Of a stretch of DNA of 64,000 nt, positions 24,301 through 35,761 are shown in pieces. The stretch's first letter is position 1; every line of letters begins with the position of its first letter. Below the pieces are notes generated by a model. The model searched no databases. It was not told the DNA's origin and saw nothing but the letters and a program-made list of their open reading frames with translations. The stretch comes from Thermoascus crustaceus (Eukaryota; Ascomycota; Eurotiomycetes; Eurotiales; Thermoascaceae). The translations under genes were made by a program, and so were the position numbers. Location: positions 1,321,137 to 1,385,136 of the forward strand of contig BCIC01000002.1 of the NCBI GenBank assembly GCA_001599835.1, read 5' to 3'.

Positions 24301-24827
24301 ATATTATCCACCCACACCTGCGGCAATTGATTCCGCACGCGTTCCTTCCCCTTCGAATCGCCTCGATCGGTATGGATGGCGCAGAACAGGGGGAGTTTCC
24401 ACGCCTCATCGTCACCGCAGTCACAGCACCCACAGTTACCGGACGAAATCGTGATCTGGTACTGGTGGCCCGTGTGATCGGACGAGTCGAAACACCGACT
24501 GCACAGAACGCAGGTGTCGTCCGCGGCGCAGGTCACACACCGGTATGTCGCCTCGCCTGCCCTGAAGATATGCCCGCAGCGCTTGCCCCGCGCGGCTTCG
24601 GAGTACTCAGCACCCTCCTTGGCGCCCTGGGCCTCTGCCAACTTCCACCGTCCGCCGGGAGGTCCCTCGGGGAAGAGCTGTCGTAGTCGCTCCTCGCTGT
24701 GGCCTGCGAGGGAGCGGAAGAGGAGCTCCAGAAGGTCCTGCTCCGCCTGGGGTCCGTAGCGGAAGTTGTGCTTGGCCGGCAGGCGCAGCAGGCCTTCACC
24801 GAGTTTCTTCTCACATTCCGTGAGCAT
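18369..24827 (-). CDS. ubr1: E3 ubiquitin-protein ligase Ubr1 (N-recognin)
   Basis: Two exons (24827-18703 and 18636-18369) join across a 66-base GT-AG intron into 2131 codons with the stop, 2130 residues, a usual size for the family. Ubr1 recognises N-degrons and ubiquitinates substrates with a Rad6-type E2. A UBR zinc box spans about 84-153 (CGHIFRAGEATYRC to CCDCGDDEAWKLPLFCAIH), followed by a ClpS-like domain for bulky N-termini (about 235-340; FALALWNDEKHTIRDV). A long Asp/Glu-rich region then a Pro run lies at about 395-480. A RING-H2 domain with an insert spans about 1335-1482 (CILCQEDTND, CGHIMHYSCF, CPLCKALGNAF). The C-terminal UBR autoinhibitory-type region is shared with exon 2, which adds the conserved CGKNVGLFINIRKCTVLYLH segment and tail. 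The first intron base follows a Lys-Lys codon pair in the cysteine-rich C-terminal motif, so the splice is well fixed. Confidence 0.95.
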
Positions 24828-25675
24828 GGCTTTTAAGGTTTTATCTCAGGTTATTCGGGCGACCCATGCGGCTGTCGAAGACAAGGTAGGATAGGGATAG
24901 ATGGATTGGTTTCGCGAGTTTGGGGGAAGGAGGAGTGGTGGTGGTGTGTGGCGGGGACTTTGTAATCGAAATAGTTTCGCCGGACTGGGGGTGGTGGTTC
25001 CTGTCGGAGAATCAAGCGAACTAGGAAATTTCTAAAAATGTTTCCCGGGGTGAATTAAGAAAAGAGAAATTAACAAGCACTCTGAAAACAGGGAGATCCT
25101 TTGTTAGCTAGCTGTTCCAGATTGGCTATAGAAAGCGAGAGAGAGAGAATGTAAGCTCGCTGTGAAATAGTGACAGTTGAGACCAAAAGTAAGCAACCAA
25201 AACTAAGAAGCGTGGGAATTACAGTTCATCAAGTCGTCGAGTCCAGTCAAAGTCCCGTCCACAGTTCATCAGGAGGGGGGAGAAACAGATTTGTTCCTTG
25301 GCGTTCGAAAAGCCCGTTGTGGTTGATGCTGTGTCCTCGCTATGACATCGGGCAGCGGGCAGCGTCAGCGAGCTTCTTTAGCGCCACCCGATCCTGTCGC
25401 GACACAGCGCAGGACCCTGGGTCTCCCCCGCCACAAGGGCCATGCATGGCCAATTAATCTTATGTGCCAGATATTACAGGCATTATGTTTCTACGTTTTA
25501 GCGGCTACAAATGCTACGACACAAAACTAAGTGACCCGGCAATTAACACAGTCAGAAGAAATGAAACTCTATTTGACTGCTATTTCACAGCCTCCAACAG
25601 TATTGTAACAAGGGTACATGGTATTCATTCTCCTTCAACGGATATCCGCCAGCTACCGCGTCCTGGCCGAGTCGT
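24828..25675. other. Intergenic, no gene recognised
   Basis: About 0.85 kb holding the ubr1 promoter and the 3' region of the qcr9 gene. A GA repeat lies near 25135-25148. Open frames at 25170-25712 (plus) run against the well-supported qcr9 exons and are noise. Confidence 0.5.
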
Positions 25676-26155
25676 TTACTCTTCCTCCTCCGCCTTCTGG
25701 ATGTACTTGTGACGGATGTCCTTCCATTGGCGCTGCAGCACAGATCAGTCAATGTCCCACCCGCACAGGTCCTAAGATCTCAAGGGAATTTTGACGTACG
25801 CCCTGGTTCATCTGGTCCCAGATCTTGTCGGTGACGTTGTCCCAGGCACTGTTGTAGCAAATACTTGTCAGTCACAAATGCACCCGCATCCGCAGCTTCC
25901 ACCCGGGTAAGAGACGCACATCTCAGCGAAGAAAGCACCGGCGAAGACGGTGGTCAGGAAAGTAGCGTTCTTCCGGAAGAAGGTCCTGAGAGAGTGAAAA
26001 AGATCATGTTAGACGGGGCAATTGACGGTTGGCGGCGCTTGTTTGAGGAGGGGTGACTTGCTGGTAGAGGAGCTGGGAGATCTGTTGGACGAGAACGGTC
26101 AAAAGTTAGCCATTGGACTCCGCAGACCCGAGGAGAGGGGAAAACTCACAGCCAT
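25676..26155 (-). CDS. qcr9: Cytochrome bc1 complex subunit 9 (Qcr9)
   Basis: Five small exons on the minus strand (26155-26150, 26081-26062, 25985-25920, 25848-25800, 25732-25676) join to exactly 66 codons including the stop, 65 residues. The product has an N-terminal segment, RKNATFLTTVFAGAFFAE as the single membrane span, WDNVTDKIWDQMN, and the conserved GRQWKDIRHKY near an acidic C-terminus. This matches the small subunit 9/10 family of mitochondrial complex III, which lies in the inner membrane next to cytochrome c1 and the Rieske protein. The first exon is only ATG GCT. Intron 2 works only with a GC donor (CA|GCAAGT) and an AG acceptor, since the nearby GT alternative shifts the frame. 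The gene is divergent from the PYM gene at 26596, with 440 bases between starts. Family is confident, and the exon borders are confident apart from intron 2. Confidence 0.85.
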
Positions 26156-26595
26156 TGTGACGGATGTCTATACGGAGACGGGGAGGATGGGGACGGAGGT
26201 GGGTAGGGCAGAGGATAGGGAAGTATTGTCCTGGTCTCGTCGAAGTGTCCGAGAGTTGGAAGTTTGGAGTCGCTCGCCGGCTCAGCGCGAAAAGCAGCGC
26301 AGCGGGAATCCCCGGCTCGCTGATTGGCCCACCCGACAGCCGCGACGCCCGGGAACCTGGAAGTGCAAGAGCCTCACGGTTTCCGCCTTGGGAGGAACAT
26401 CGGATTCCTCCCTTCTTGCGCCTGGACTCGACACTCGAGTGTGTGACTGCGTCAGGACACGCACCGTGCGACTATCTCTCGTCCGTCCAAGGTCGCGCAT
26501 TCTCTGAGATACCCAGATTTTGTTACGCATCTGTCACTGTGCGCACTTGGGTCCTACAACGTTAATCTTCGTCTCCCCCGCCAAGAGTGCTCACA
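26156..26595. promoter_or_regulatory. Shared divergent promoter region of qcr9 and the PYM gene
   Basis: 440 bases separate the two start codons, which face away from each other. The stretch is G/C-rich (GCGCAGCGGG-like words near 26290) with no clear TATA, which suits two housekeeping genes. No specific binding site is claimed. Confidence 0.5.
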
Positions 26596-27246
26596 ATGTC
26601 GAAGCCTTCAGCGTCTGCGTCTGGAATCACAGTCGACGCTGTCACCGGCGAGCGGCTCATCCCATCCTCCACTCGCGCGGATGGCTCTAAGCGCCGTGAG
26701 ATCCGTATCCGCCCCGGCTATCGGCCCCCTGAGGACATCGAAGTCTACAAGAACCGGGCCGCGGAGGCATGGAAGAACCGCGGGAAGGGTGGCGTGCCTG
26801 GCGCGGAGGGCTTGAAGGATGACACCCCCGCGAAGAACACGAGCGCATCCAGCAACAAGAACGCAAAGAAACGGGAAGCGAAGAGAAGGGCGAAGGCAGC
26901 AGCGGATCAGAATGAAGGGGCGACGGCGGAGAACGGGGAGGGGAAAGAGGTCGACAACGCCGATAAGACCAAGCCTGATGACCAACAACAATCCGCCACC
27001 GCCTCTGAGCCCGCCGTTGACCCAGAAGCCGAGAAGGAGAAGAAGGCCCGCAACTTGAAGAAGAAACTCCGCCAGGCGCGGGACTTGCGTGACAAGAAGG
27101 ACAAGGGCGAGGCTCTGCTCCCGGAGCAGCTGGAGAAGGTGATCAAGATTCAGGAACTGATACGTCAGCTGGATGCACTGGGATTCGATGCGAACGGGGA
27201 GAAGAAGGTTCCTGCTGAGGATGAGAAGCAGGAAGACAAGGTTTGA
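26596..27246 (+). CDS. PYM (partner of Y14 and Mago) homologue
   Basis: Single-exon gene of 216 residues starting at ATG 26596. An in-frame GTG lies 9 bases upstream, but ATG is preferred. The N-terminus (GERLIPSSTRADGSKRREIR, then GYRPPEDIEVYKNRAAEAW) is the Mago-binding region of PYM. In animals PYM takes the exon-junction core Y14-Mago apart on translating ribosomes in the cytoplasm. The middle is Lys/Ala-rich and likely disordered. Near the C-terminus a conserved coiled segment (KKKLRQARDLRDKKDKGEAL, then LPEQLEKVIKIQELIRQLDALGF) matches the end of fungal PYM proteins. Whether the exon-junction role holds in this fungus is inferred. Confidence 0.88.
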   Translation: MSKPSASASGITVDAVTGERLIPSSTRADGSKRREIRIRPGYRPPEDIEVYKNRAAEAWKNRGKGGVPGAEGLKDDTPAKNTSASSNKNAKKREAKRRAKAAADQNEGATAENGEGKEVDNADKTKPDDQQQSATASEPAVDPEAEKEKKARNLKKKLRQARDLRDKKDKGEALLPEQLEKVIKIQELIRQLDALGFDANGEKKVPAEDEKQEDKV

Positions 27247-27813
27247 GGAAAGATTCCTCAGTATGGATCATACGCTACAGAAGGAACCCTTGAAGGGAAC
27301 GTGCATATCGTATGCTACAACGGGTCTGCCTTTGGGGTTCGAGATATCTGGGAAAGTATCAAACAGACATCGTTTGGGACGTGCCGGGTGCCCTGCACAG
27401 TGATATCGAAGCAGGTCAACAGATCCTGCCGATTGCGCAGCTTCCCGGAAGCATCTCACGCGAAAACAAGCACTTGACCCGGGCAGAAAATACCAGCTTT
27501 ATTGGTGTTTGCATAACCTAGGCAGTTATGCTCTATGCATATGGGAAAAGTGCCGTCCCTGGTGGCTGAGTCCGGCGCAATAATGACTATGAACGCCAGC
27601 TTCGATTATGCCAGGACACTACCCTGAGAATTATGTCAGTTCGGAAGTTAGATACCATAGGACAAAAAATATAACTAAAATGCAAATTAGGTTTCCGTAT
27701 TGGGTCTCCACGTGTCGTTCAAAGAGTAATGCTGCTCCGTGTTGACGGGTTTCGATTACACTCCAAAGGCCGGATCTATATACGAGCAGAGTAATCTAAT
27801 GTACAGTTATTTG
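27247..27813. other. Intergenic, convergent 3' ends
   Basis: About 570 bases between the PYM stop and the hem14 stop, which face each other. Some short open frames, no domain. It should hold both 3' UTRs. Confidence 0.5.
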
Positions 27814-29896
27814 TCATTTTTCCTCTTCGACATCCCCTGTCTTGTAGGCTAGAGTCGTGCGACCTAAGAAGGATCAAGTCAGCAAGTCAGGAATGTCCAA
27901 TTTGATACATCCCAGATTCGCGATACTTACCAGTGATGTACCTCATGTCAGCCACGGGCCTCACAGACCACTTCTTGGGAGCCGTCACCAGACCCCCCTC
28001 CAGGTCCCAATCTCTGTACGGCAGATCACTCCAGGGCCGTTTCTCACCCTCGTCGTCGAGACGCCGGGCGTTCACCCCATACGACGCAGCAAGGTATGCC
28101 TGCCGCACGCAGTCGGTGACCCCGACACCACCATACCAGCTTCCCGCCAGTGTGAGCCGGTGGTTAAACTCCTCGCGCACGGCACGAGAGAGCTCCTGCA
28201 TGCGAGAAGTGTGGCCAACCGTGTACTGAGGGATCGCGTTCCGTTGAAGCCGAGAACGCGCGATGACCGGGGCGTCTTTGACGGAGAGATGGCGCTCGAG
28301 CAAGGAGCGAGCCATCGAGACCGCGGAATCGTGGTCTGGATAGTCCGACTCTTCCCAGCCGTCCCACCAGTGGCCTCCCATCATGACTGTGAGCTTAGTC
28401 CCTGGGGCGGTGTCCTGGCCGACGCTGGAGTCGGAGCCGAAGATGACTCCCAGGGCGCGCTCCGGGTTTTGATCATATGGTATGGAGCGTGGGATCAGGT
28501 AGCCGAATCCCTCGTAGGGAATCAGATTCGGTCTGTCGTAATATAGATTCACAACCATCACGGTGACAGCATAGTTGTGCTCCTCAAGGGGCCTGATGGT
28601 GCGGATAGGTAGTTGCTGATTGCCCTGGGCGCCAGAACGAAGCATTTTTGCCAATTGAGGGGCAGGGCTTGTGGCAATGATACGGTTATGGGTGCGGGAG
28701 TTACCCTCTCCGAATCGGACCTGTGAAGATGTATCAATAGACGTTCCTTTGTTGGCCATGGCAGAGCAATGGACTTTCAACTAGACTACTTACTGTTAGA
28801 TCAGATGTCTCCCGATCACGGCTGATAGAATTGACCTCTGTACCGGTCATAATCTCAACCTTTCCAGTGTCTCTGATCGCGCTCTCCAGCCTCTCAGCTA
28901 GCTGGCCTATCCCCTTCTTGAGCGTCAAGACGCTTGTTCCCTTCACGAATTTATGGAGGACCTTCCAATGATCCCGTGGCCTGTCATGCTCTACAGAGTG
29001 GATAGCCAGAAGATCATCCGTCATAAGGATCATCTTTTCAGTTCCACCAATATTCAACAGCGACCCAATCACCCGATTCTCGGTCTTCTCGAGATCGCGA
29101 TACGGGCCCATCAGCGTCTGCGCGCTGAGACGGTCAATATCCCCAGCGTAGATGCCATGGTAAAGCGCCGAGACAAGATTATCCGCAACCTGCGGCGTTG
29201 TCCTCCGCGATACGAACTCCGCAACAGATTCATCTTGGTCCGCGACCTTGTCCTCACGAGGATCCTTCGTTGGCTCCCTCAACACAGCCCGGATGAAACC
29301 ATCAAACACAGGCTCTGTTAACAGCGTCCATCCGTTCCAGAAAATATTCGCAAGGTGGCTAGTATTAGGATACGGCGCTGGCATGCGTACAAGGTGATCC
29401 GGGTAGTATATGTAGCGATTTCTTGCGGCGGGTGCATTTTTACTCGTGAGAAGGATCTGATCCTCTAATCCCAACTCGAAGAGCTATAGTAGAAATAAAT
29501 AAGTCAGAATCTCGGTCTATATGAAAAGGAAAGAATGGGTATATGTGTCCTGCCCTTGTTCCTTACCAGATCTATGAGGGGCAGAGACTGAGGTACCGCA
29601 GTCCGCAACGTCCGGGGCCCGTACTCAAACACAACCTCTCCGTCATCTACTTCCACCGTCTCTGACTGTATCCAGCCTCCCAATCGGTTGGAACGTTCAT
29701 AGAGAGTGACTTTCGAACAGCTCGGGTCCTGTGCGAGTCTGAACGCAGTCGTGAGACCGGTGACACCGCCTCCTATGACGGCGGCATCATAAAGCTTGGT
29801 TGGAGTGTGGAGCAACCGTGTTGGACCATTGCGATTTCGTATCAATTGCCTTTGTAATGCTCTGAGCGCATGGCCATGAGGACATGCCAACCGCAT
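27814..29896 (-). CDS. hem14: Protoporphyrinogen oxidase, mitochondrial
   Basis: Four exons (29896-29567, 29483-28794, 28720-27931, 27863-27814) with GT-AG introns give 620 codons including the stop, 619 residues. The enzyme oxidises protoporphyrinogen IX to protoporphyrin IX, the next-to-last step of haem synthesis, at the inner mitochondrial membrane with FAD. An Arg-rich, acid-poor N-terminus of about 30 residues looks like a mitochondrial presequence. The FAD-binding Rossmann motif follows (AAVIGGGVTGLTTAFRLAQ, about 38-56). Later conserved blocks include YERSNRLGGWIQSE, FEYGPRTLR and, near the C-terminus, LAGSWYGGVGVTDCVRQAYL. The last exon is only 50 bases and supplies the tail RTTLAYKTGDVEEEK. 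The length is normal for fungal Hem14. Confidence 0.93.
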
Positions 29897-30342
29897 TGCA
29901 AGAACTGTGAGGCAACCCAGGGGGAAGAAGAAAGCATGGTGGGAGGTTAAGGCCGTCGGCAGTTGAGGAAACCAACGATGTTCGAGGCCGTAAATTACAA
30001 TATCGGGTAATTTTGTGACGGAACTTGGAAGTGAACAGAGAGTCGTAGAAAGTACAATCTAAGAGAAATATCTAGACCAACTTCAATACTTTCATGATAT
30101 TACAGGCTCTAAATATCACTATAGAGAATTTACAGTCGCCATCGTGCTTTCTTCATCACCTTTGATGCGAGCTCAATACAGATCAAACGCCTTCCGCCAG
30201 CCATCCATTCCTTAGCAAAAAAAAAAAAAAAAAAAAAAAAAGAAATGACACATGACAATGTGATCCCAACACAAACCTGAAAAGGGTATTTTACCCGCAA
30301 GTATATCATAGTCAGAAATTATAATATCACCTATTGGCCATT
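29897..30342. other. Intergenic with a 25-base A run
   Basis: Spacer between the hem14 start and the nab2 stop, both minus-strand genes. It has a homopolymer of 25 A (30217-30241), which is a T run in the direction of transcription and lies about 100 bases after the nab2 stop, so it is probably in the nab2 3' UTR. Confidence 0.6.
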
Positions 30343-31962
30343 TCAGGTCACGAGCTCCTCGCTGTGGGCACCTTCGGGTGTCACGCCAGGCTTGATTAGC
30401 TCCTCCTCCGCATTCTCATCCGCAATGAACTTCCTCTCGCTCACATGACTCTTCTCCCTCTTCTCAGCAGAGTCCGCAGTCCACACCTTGTCCGCAAACG
30501 TTCCCTTTTGACCCTCGACATGCTTGTAAGGGCAGTTGCGGTTGAGGCATGGGTGGAATTTGCACGGTGTCTGGAGATGAGTAAACTTGCAGCCGGGGAC
30601 CGTGCAGTCGGCACCGTTCCGGCAGAGCGGCATGCTGGGATGCTTGAACGGGCAATGAGGATTCGCGCAGTGAGGGAAGTATTTGCATAGCTCTTCCGCC
30701 TGGTGAGACGCCTTGAGTGCTGGCGACGGGTGGCGTCCAGCGCACTTCTTGTTTTTGCATGCGGGTCCGAACGGACAGCGGTCCGTCACATCGATCGGAG
30801 TCCCCTCTGGGGCAGCAGGTGATTGATGTGCATATGGGCAATCCTTTTTAGTACAACGCAAGTTCCAGTGGCAGACGGCGTCGGTGTTGACTTCTCCCTG
30901 TTCTCCATCCTTCGAGGTCTGGTCAGGCTTCGTATCCATGTCACCATCCGTGACTGCGCCTTCGTCAGGGCTCCGAACTGATATACCATGTTGCTGCGCT
31001 CGCTTGGCGAAGCTTCCGTTTGCACGATGCGGCTGGCGCTCAACGCGTTCGAATAGTGATCGTCCCTGTTGAGGTCCACCCTGCTGGAAAGCTGGATTGA
31101 TGGCAGGAGGAACCATTCCTGGCATGAGTTGTGCCATCATCCGTGCCTGCTCTTCGAGGAGGGCCATCAACTGCATCTGGTTCTCTGGACTCATCTGCAT
31201 CAGATTGCCAGCTGGGGAACCGCCATGCATGTGTCCCCCCTGCATCCCCATGCCCATTCCACCCATATGTCTGCCTGCACCCATCCGCCCACCTTGTTGA
31301 GCTCTCGGGCCTTTTGGGAGGTCACGACCGTGTGTGTTGATTCGTCCCGCACCGGGTTGGCCTCTGACTCGGTGTAACATGGAATCATTTCCACGGTCCA
31401 TTGCCTTGTTTATCTGGCCTAATATCCTTCCTCTGCCGCCTTGTCTATTGTTGCGCATCGCCTTCGGACCTGTGGGCCTGTAATATTCACTGTTAGCTTG
31501 ATACTGCAAATATGATACAGGTATGAGGAAAACTTACACTGCATCCCGCTGGCCTGGTGCTTCACTCATCTCCGAGTCCTGCGCCGCTGGACCTGCTCCT
31601 GGCGCTTGAGGGGCCGAGGTTTCTTGGTCATTAAATGAAGGTATGGCCTGTGCGGACGGAGGCTGTTCGGATGACGCACCTCCGCCATTGATCTGTTTGT
31701 TGAGCGTTTCGACCTGCTCGAACAGCCATCTCGAGAAATCGTGGGCCTGAGTGTCACCCTCCCCCAGGTTCAGAAGATCATTAGACAGTTCTTCCGCAAT
31801 CTGTTCCTGTGTCTTTCCATTGACCAGCATCAAAATCACGTATTCCGTCAACGCGGAGTCCTCGCCGCCGTCGGAACTCCATCCCATTTCCACCAGCTTG
31901 GGTTGGACCACGTTGCTTAGGGCCTCCGCAAGAGGAGTGCCTAGAGATACGGCGGTCGTCAT
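30343..31962 (-). CDS. nab2: Nab2-like nuclear poly(A)-binding zinc-finger protein
   Basis: Two exons (31962-31538 and 31477-30343) join across a 60-base GT-AG intron to 520 codons with the stop, 519 residues. The N-terminal ~100 residues (ALSNVVQPKLVEMGW, TEYVILMLVNGKTQEQIAEE) are the helical PWI-like Nab2 domain, which in yeast contacts the nuclear pore protein Mlp1. A Gly/Met/Arg-rich RGG-like region lies in the middle. The C-terminal third holds tandem CCCH zinc fingers (CHWNLRCTKKDCPYAH, CPFGPACKNKKCAGRH, CKYFPHCANPHCPFKH, CRNGADCTVPGCKFTH, CKFHPCLNRNCPYKH), which bind poly(A). Five fingers are visible. The protein should control poly(A) tail length and mRNA export. The assignment is strong from domain order. 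Confidence 0.93.
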
Positions 31963-34009
31963 ATTGTTCGAAGAATAACGTGTGGCGGCGAACGACTGCG
32001 GTCAGGAGCGCTCGATTTGAAGGAAGATAGCGAAGGCAAATGGGCAAAGCGATGTATTCCTTCCCGCGCCACCTGAAGACTCCGGACGGGAGCCTTGGAA
32101 GCTGTGTACGTGCTGCTAGAAGCACGTAAGGAAGGTAATAACACGAGCGTGATGTCAGAATCGCGGAGGAGAAGGAATGAATGGAGTCTGGTGTTCGAGG
32201 TTCAGGATGATGAAAGCCGCTTGCTGAACGCTTGCCAGCGGGCGGTGCACAAAGGCGCTAGAGCCTCGAGGCGGCAAGCCACATAGCGTCACGTGCTCAG
32301 GGACGTGCGTAGCCCATAGCACTCTGACAAACCAGACAAACACCGCCACAGTGGTCGACGTCCACCACGTCCCAACCCGTGGACAGCTGGCGGTAACATT
32401 TACTGCTTGGCCAGCAGCAGTCTACGTCACTATTGCCGAGTAGCTTCGACAGTAGCCAGCCATATATTCGCACGCACCAATATTCAAACAGCTTGTCTGT
32501 TGGTATGTGGAGCGTTTCTCCATATTGATTTTGCCAAGTCGGGTATCGTGCATCGGGACTATGGGCTCCGTCCAACTACCTAAGTATGGATCAATAGGTG
32601 GTTTTGTTATTTAGCTCTAAATCTTTTGAGACCTATAGATTCGAAAGCTGTTTTTCTCTAAAAAAATTTTTTTTCCCAATCTTGTTGCCCTGTGTCTTCG
32701 AGTAGCAATGTATCTGCTGGATGAATATATTTATTTTCGGCTTGACATTCCCATCGGCGCTTGAGGGACTGCACAGTTCCAACACGTACTGCTGCCGTCT
32801 AAAGATTAGGAGATTCTCATTAAGACACCGAATGAGAGATGTGTCGGTCATATTTGATATTCTTCACTGAAATATTACCTCTGAAATGGTCCAACGCTGT
32901 CCTGCACCAGTCACGACGATTATCTCTAATGTCCTTACTGCAAAATGTTACCCATCTTGCCCCTTTCAGTCTTTCTTCAACCGTAGCTGGTTCCACTTCA
33001 TCATTTGCTATTTTCGCTTTCTTTCTTCACCTTTGCACTGCCTCAAGGTAGTCTGCTCAAGCCGGTTTGGTTAATCAAACGTATACACGCCAGATAGAGA
33101 GAACTCGAAGGTATAATACTCTTAGAAAGCTCACATTCTCTTTATTCGTCTTTGACTCTTTATTATTTGAGCTTAATAGCCATCTTTGTATATTTTCCTG
33201 GATACACGGACTTCCCCCACCCATCTTATAGTTCCTATCCCTCTTTAGCAACGCCATGCTCCCGTCCTGAACATTACATTCCACGGGCACCAGGATGCTA
33301 TTTATCAAAGGTTTCGACGATGTTTCGCTTCCAGCCAAGGAAGGGAGGGTTGACACCATTTGGGAGAATATATTATGCTGTATGAAGCTGGGGTGTTAGT
33401 ATCTCTCTAACCACTCCGCTGTCTCATGGGCGAAGGCAACTGGGATTTTGCACCAACATTCGCCGTGGTATACGAAGCACTTTTCTCTATCAGTCTGTCG
33501 GTCGACACGCTCCTCGGAGGTTGATAGATTCCTCTTTTTATTTGTTGGTAGTATCAGGCATCCCTCGGCTGAAAGAGATTTTTTTTGATAGGAAGGCGGT
33601 TAACTCTGGAAAACGAGGTCCGGGGGCACGCCCAGATTCCAACATTGGAAGGTACGACCTGCACCTGCCCAGATCTTGCAGGTGCCGTGTCGGCCATCTC
33701 TCCCTTCTTCCAACTTCACTTGACAAGCGACTCTGTTTCTGATGTCCGGGAGGCCACCGTGAAACGAACAGTACGTATCGCTTGCACATCAACCCTGACA
33801 GTATTCGGTATGAAGACCTCTTTCCATTTCTCTGATCAGGCGCTGACACTCACCATCAACAGAACCTACGGAAGGGCTTCGGCTTCCGAAGAGCAGAGCC
33901 CGGCTACATTCCTTCTTGTTCCATTATGATTTCGATCACTATCTACAAGATGGTTGAATTTCAAATCACGTTTACCACGATAGCCTGAGGACTCGAGCTT
34001 TTGATTCTT
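31963..34009. other. Long intergenic region, no gene supported
   Basis: About 2 kb between nab2 and a P450 remnant. A/T-rich around 32585-32700 and 33000-33200. Small open frames on both strands show no family. A 21-codon frame at 33319-33384 (MFRFQPRKGGLTPFGRIYYA start) is noted but unsupported. Confidence 0.45.
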
Positions 34010-35761
34010 CTGTACTGCTGGCTGAGAAGGGTTAGGGCTTTCAGAAGGCAGCCCAGTTAGGTGCTAGGGCTCCGATGGCAACCCGGTTTCCATTTGGTAA
34101 GTTAGGAGGCATTTATGCACCTGAAAGTATCCGGGAGGCCTCCATGCCGCCACATCTCTCTTCACCCTTCTTTCATGGGGTATTCATTGCATTTGAATTC
34201 CAGAAAGAAAGATGCTAACCCTTTCCATCAGGAGTTGACTTCATCTATCAGCTATTAACGAACCGTCAGGGCGTATTTTGGCCCTCAAAGTCGAAGCCTT
34301 CTCTTGGTGCGCGTGAGATGCAACCTTTACCAGCGACAGTAGAGGTCATACTGGGCATGTCTACCCGCTTCATATTCACTACAGACCCAGAGAACATCAA
34401 GGCAATCCTGTCTACCCGGTTCGCAGACTATAGTAAGGGAGAAAGGTTTCATCGGAAGTGGAACAAGATCATAGTCGATAGCATATTTGCTAGTGATGGA
34501 GAGCTATGGTCACGTTCGCGCAATCTTATCCAGCCAATGTTTGAGCAAGAGCGCATAGTAGATACGGAAATTTCGAGAGACATATCCAGAATCTCATCCG
34601 TGTCTTAGGGTGCTGTGAATATAAAGGCCAGAGCAGAATGGTGGACATACACCCGCTCTCTCTTAGCTACACCATCGGTGCTTTTAGCGAATACCTGCTA
34701 GGAAAACGAGCGGACACCTTGGAGCGTTCAGCCGCAGAAGGTGTGCATCTGAACTGAAGATCGGGATTCTACACATGGGGGTAAGCGTAAGAATGACATG
34801 ATTACAAACTATGTCTGAATTAATCAGACAGAGATGGCATTTGCTAACTTAGATGCTGACCCACTAAAAAAGTCGATTCAGGCGTTTTTTCTCCCGCAAC
34901 GCGTCTCGAGATGTACTCGGAGCCTGGGTTGAAATTGTATAGCTATACGTTGAGCTGGTACTCTATTCCAGAAGAGCTGAACGTGAATCTCTTCGCATGA
35001 GATTCCTTCCTCAGCAGGTTAGCCAGATTTACTCGAGACCCACGCATCTTGCGCGACCAACTTCTTGCAATGATCATTGCCGGCCCCGAGACAACGGCTT
35101 CAACCCTCACATTTTGCCTGTTCGAGCTCTCCCGCAATCCAGAAGTGGTAAACAAGCTGCGTTCTGAGATACATTCGCGTCTCGGCGTCAGATCAGAAGG
35201 CCGGAAGCCAACGTACACTGATTTGAAGGTGATGAAGTACCTCAACGCGTCCTCAATGAAACTCTTCGTTTGTATCCTGCCGTACCATTTAACTGCCGCG
35301 TTGCCCTACATGACACCACTCTCCCACGTGGCGGCGGTCCAGACAGTCTCTCGCCCGTTGGCGTTCCGCGGGACACAGATGTCTTCTATTCAACTATGCT
35401 CATGCAGTGCAGGGCAGATTTATACCCTGCCAGGGGCCATCACTACTTCGATCCGTTGAAGTGGTTGCCAGAGCGGTGGATATCCGGTTGGGAGCCTGAG
35501 CCGTGGCAGTTCATCCCATTCAGCGGCGGGCCGAGAGTCTGTATCGGGAACAAGTTCGCGATAATTGACATAGGATACACCATCACTAGGATCCTCCAAG
35601 AATATGAGCAGATCGTGGCGTTGCCAGCGACAGGGAAGGAGACGGTTGAGGACCCAGTACTCAGGTTTGGCGGCGTCTCTTTGAAGCCCTCCTCCGAGAT
35701 GAACTGTGTGTTTATACGAGAGGGAGCAGGGAACAAGGGGGCGGAAAATTGGCATCTCTAA
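34010..35761 (+). pseudogene. Broken CYP52-like cytochrome P450
   Basis: Pieces of a P450 of the CYP52 type (alkane or fatty-acid omega-hydroxylases) lie in order but in different frames. They are FPFGVDFIYQLL (across a likely intron, 34099-34231), TTDPENIKAILSTRFADYSK (about 34380-34440), GELWSRSRNLIQPMFEQERI (34500-34560), then after a frame change RHIQNLIRVLG and MVDIHPLSLSYTIGAFSEYL (34580-34720). The I-helix AGPETTAS follows near 35080, and the K-helix ETLR with LYPAVPFNCR near 35260 in another frame. The last piece is FIPFSGGPRVCIGN near 35510, with the haem-ligand Cys intact. At least three frame changes and an in-frame stop (after NVNLFA, about 34998) break it. The last block is open to a natural stop at 35761. 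Family call is firm; the original substrate is unknown. Confidence 0.82.

Noticed and set aside
33319..33384. A 21-codon frame beginning MFRFQPRKGG that looks like a mitochondrial small protein
   Set aside because: Too short to judge, no clear promoter, and attempts to extend it through a GT-AG intron gave no recognisable continuation.
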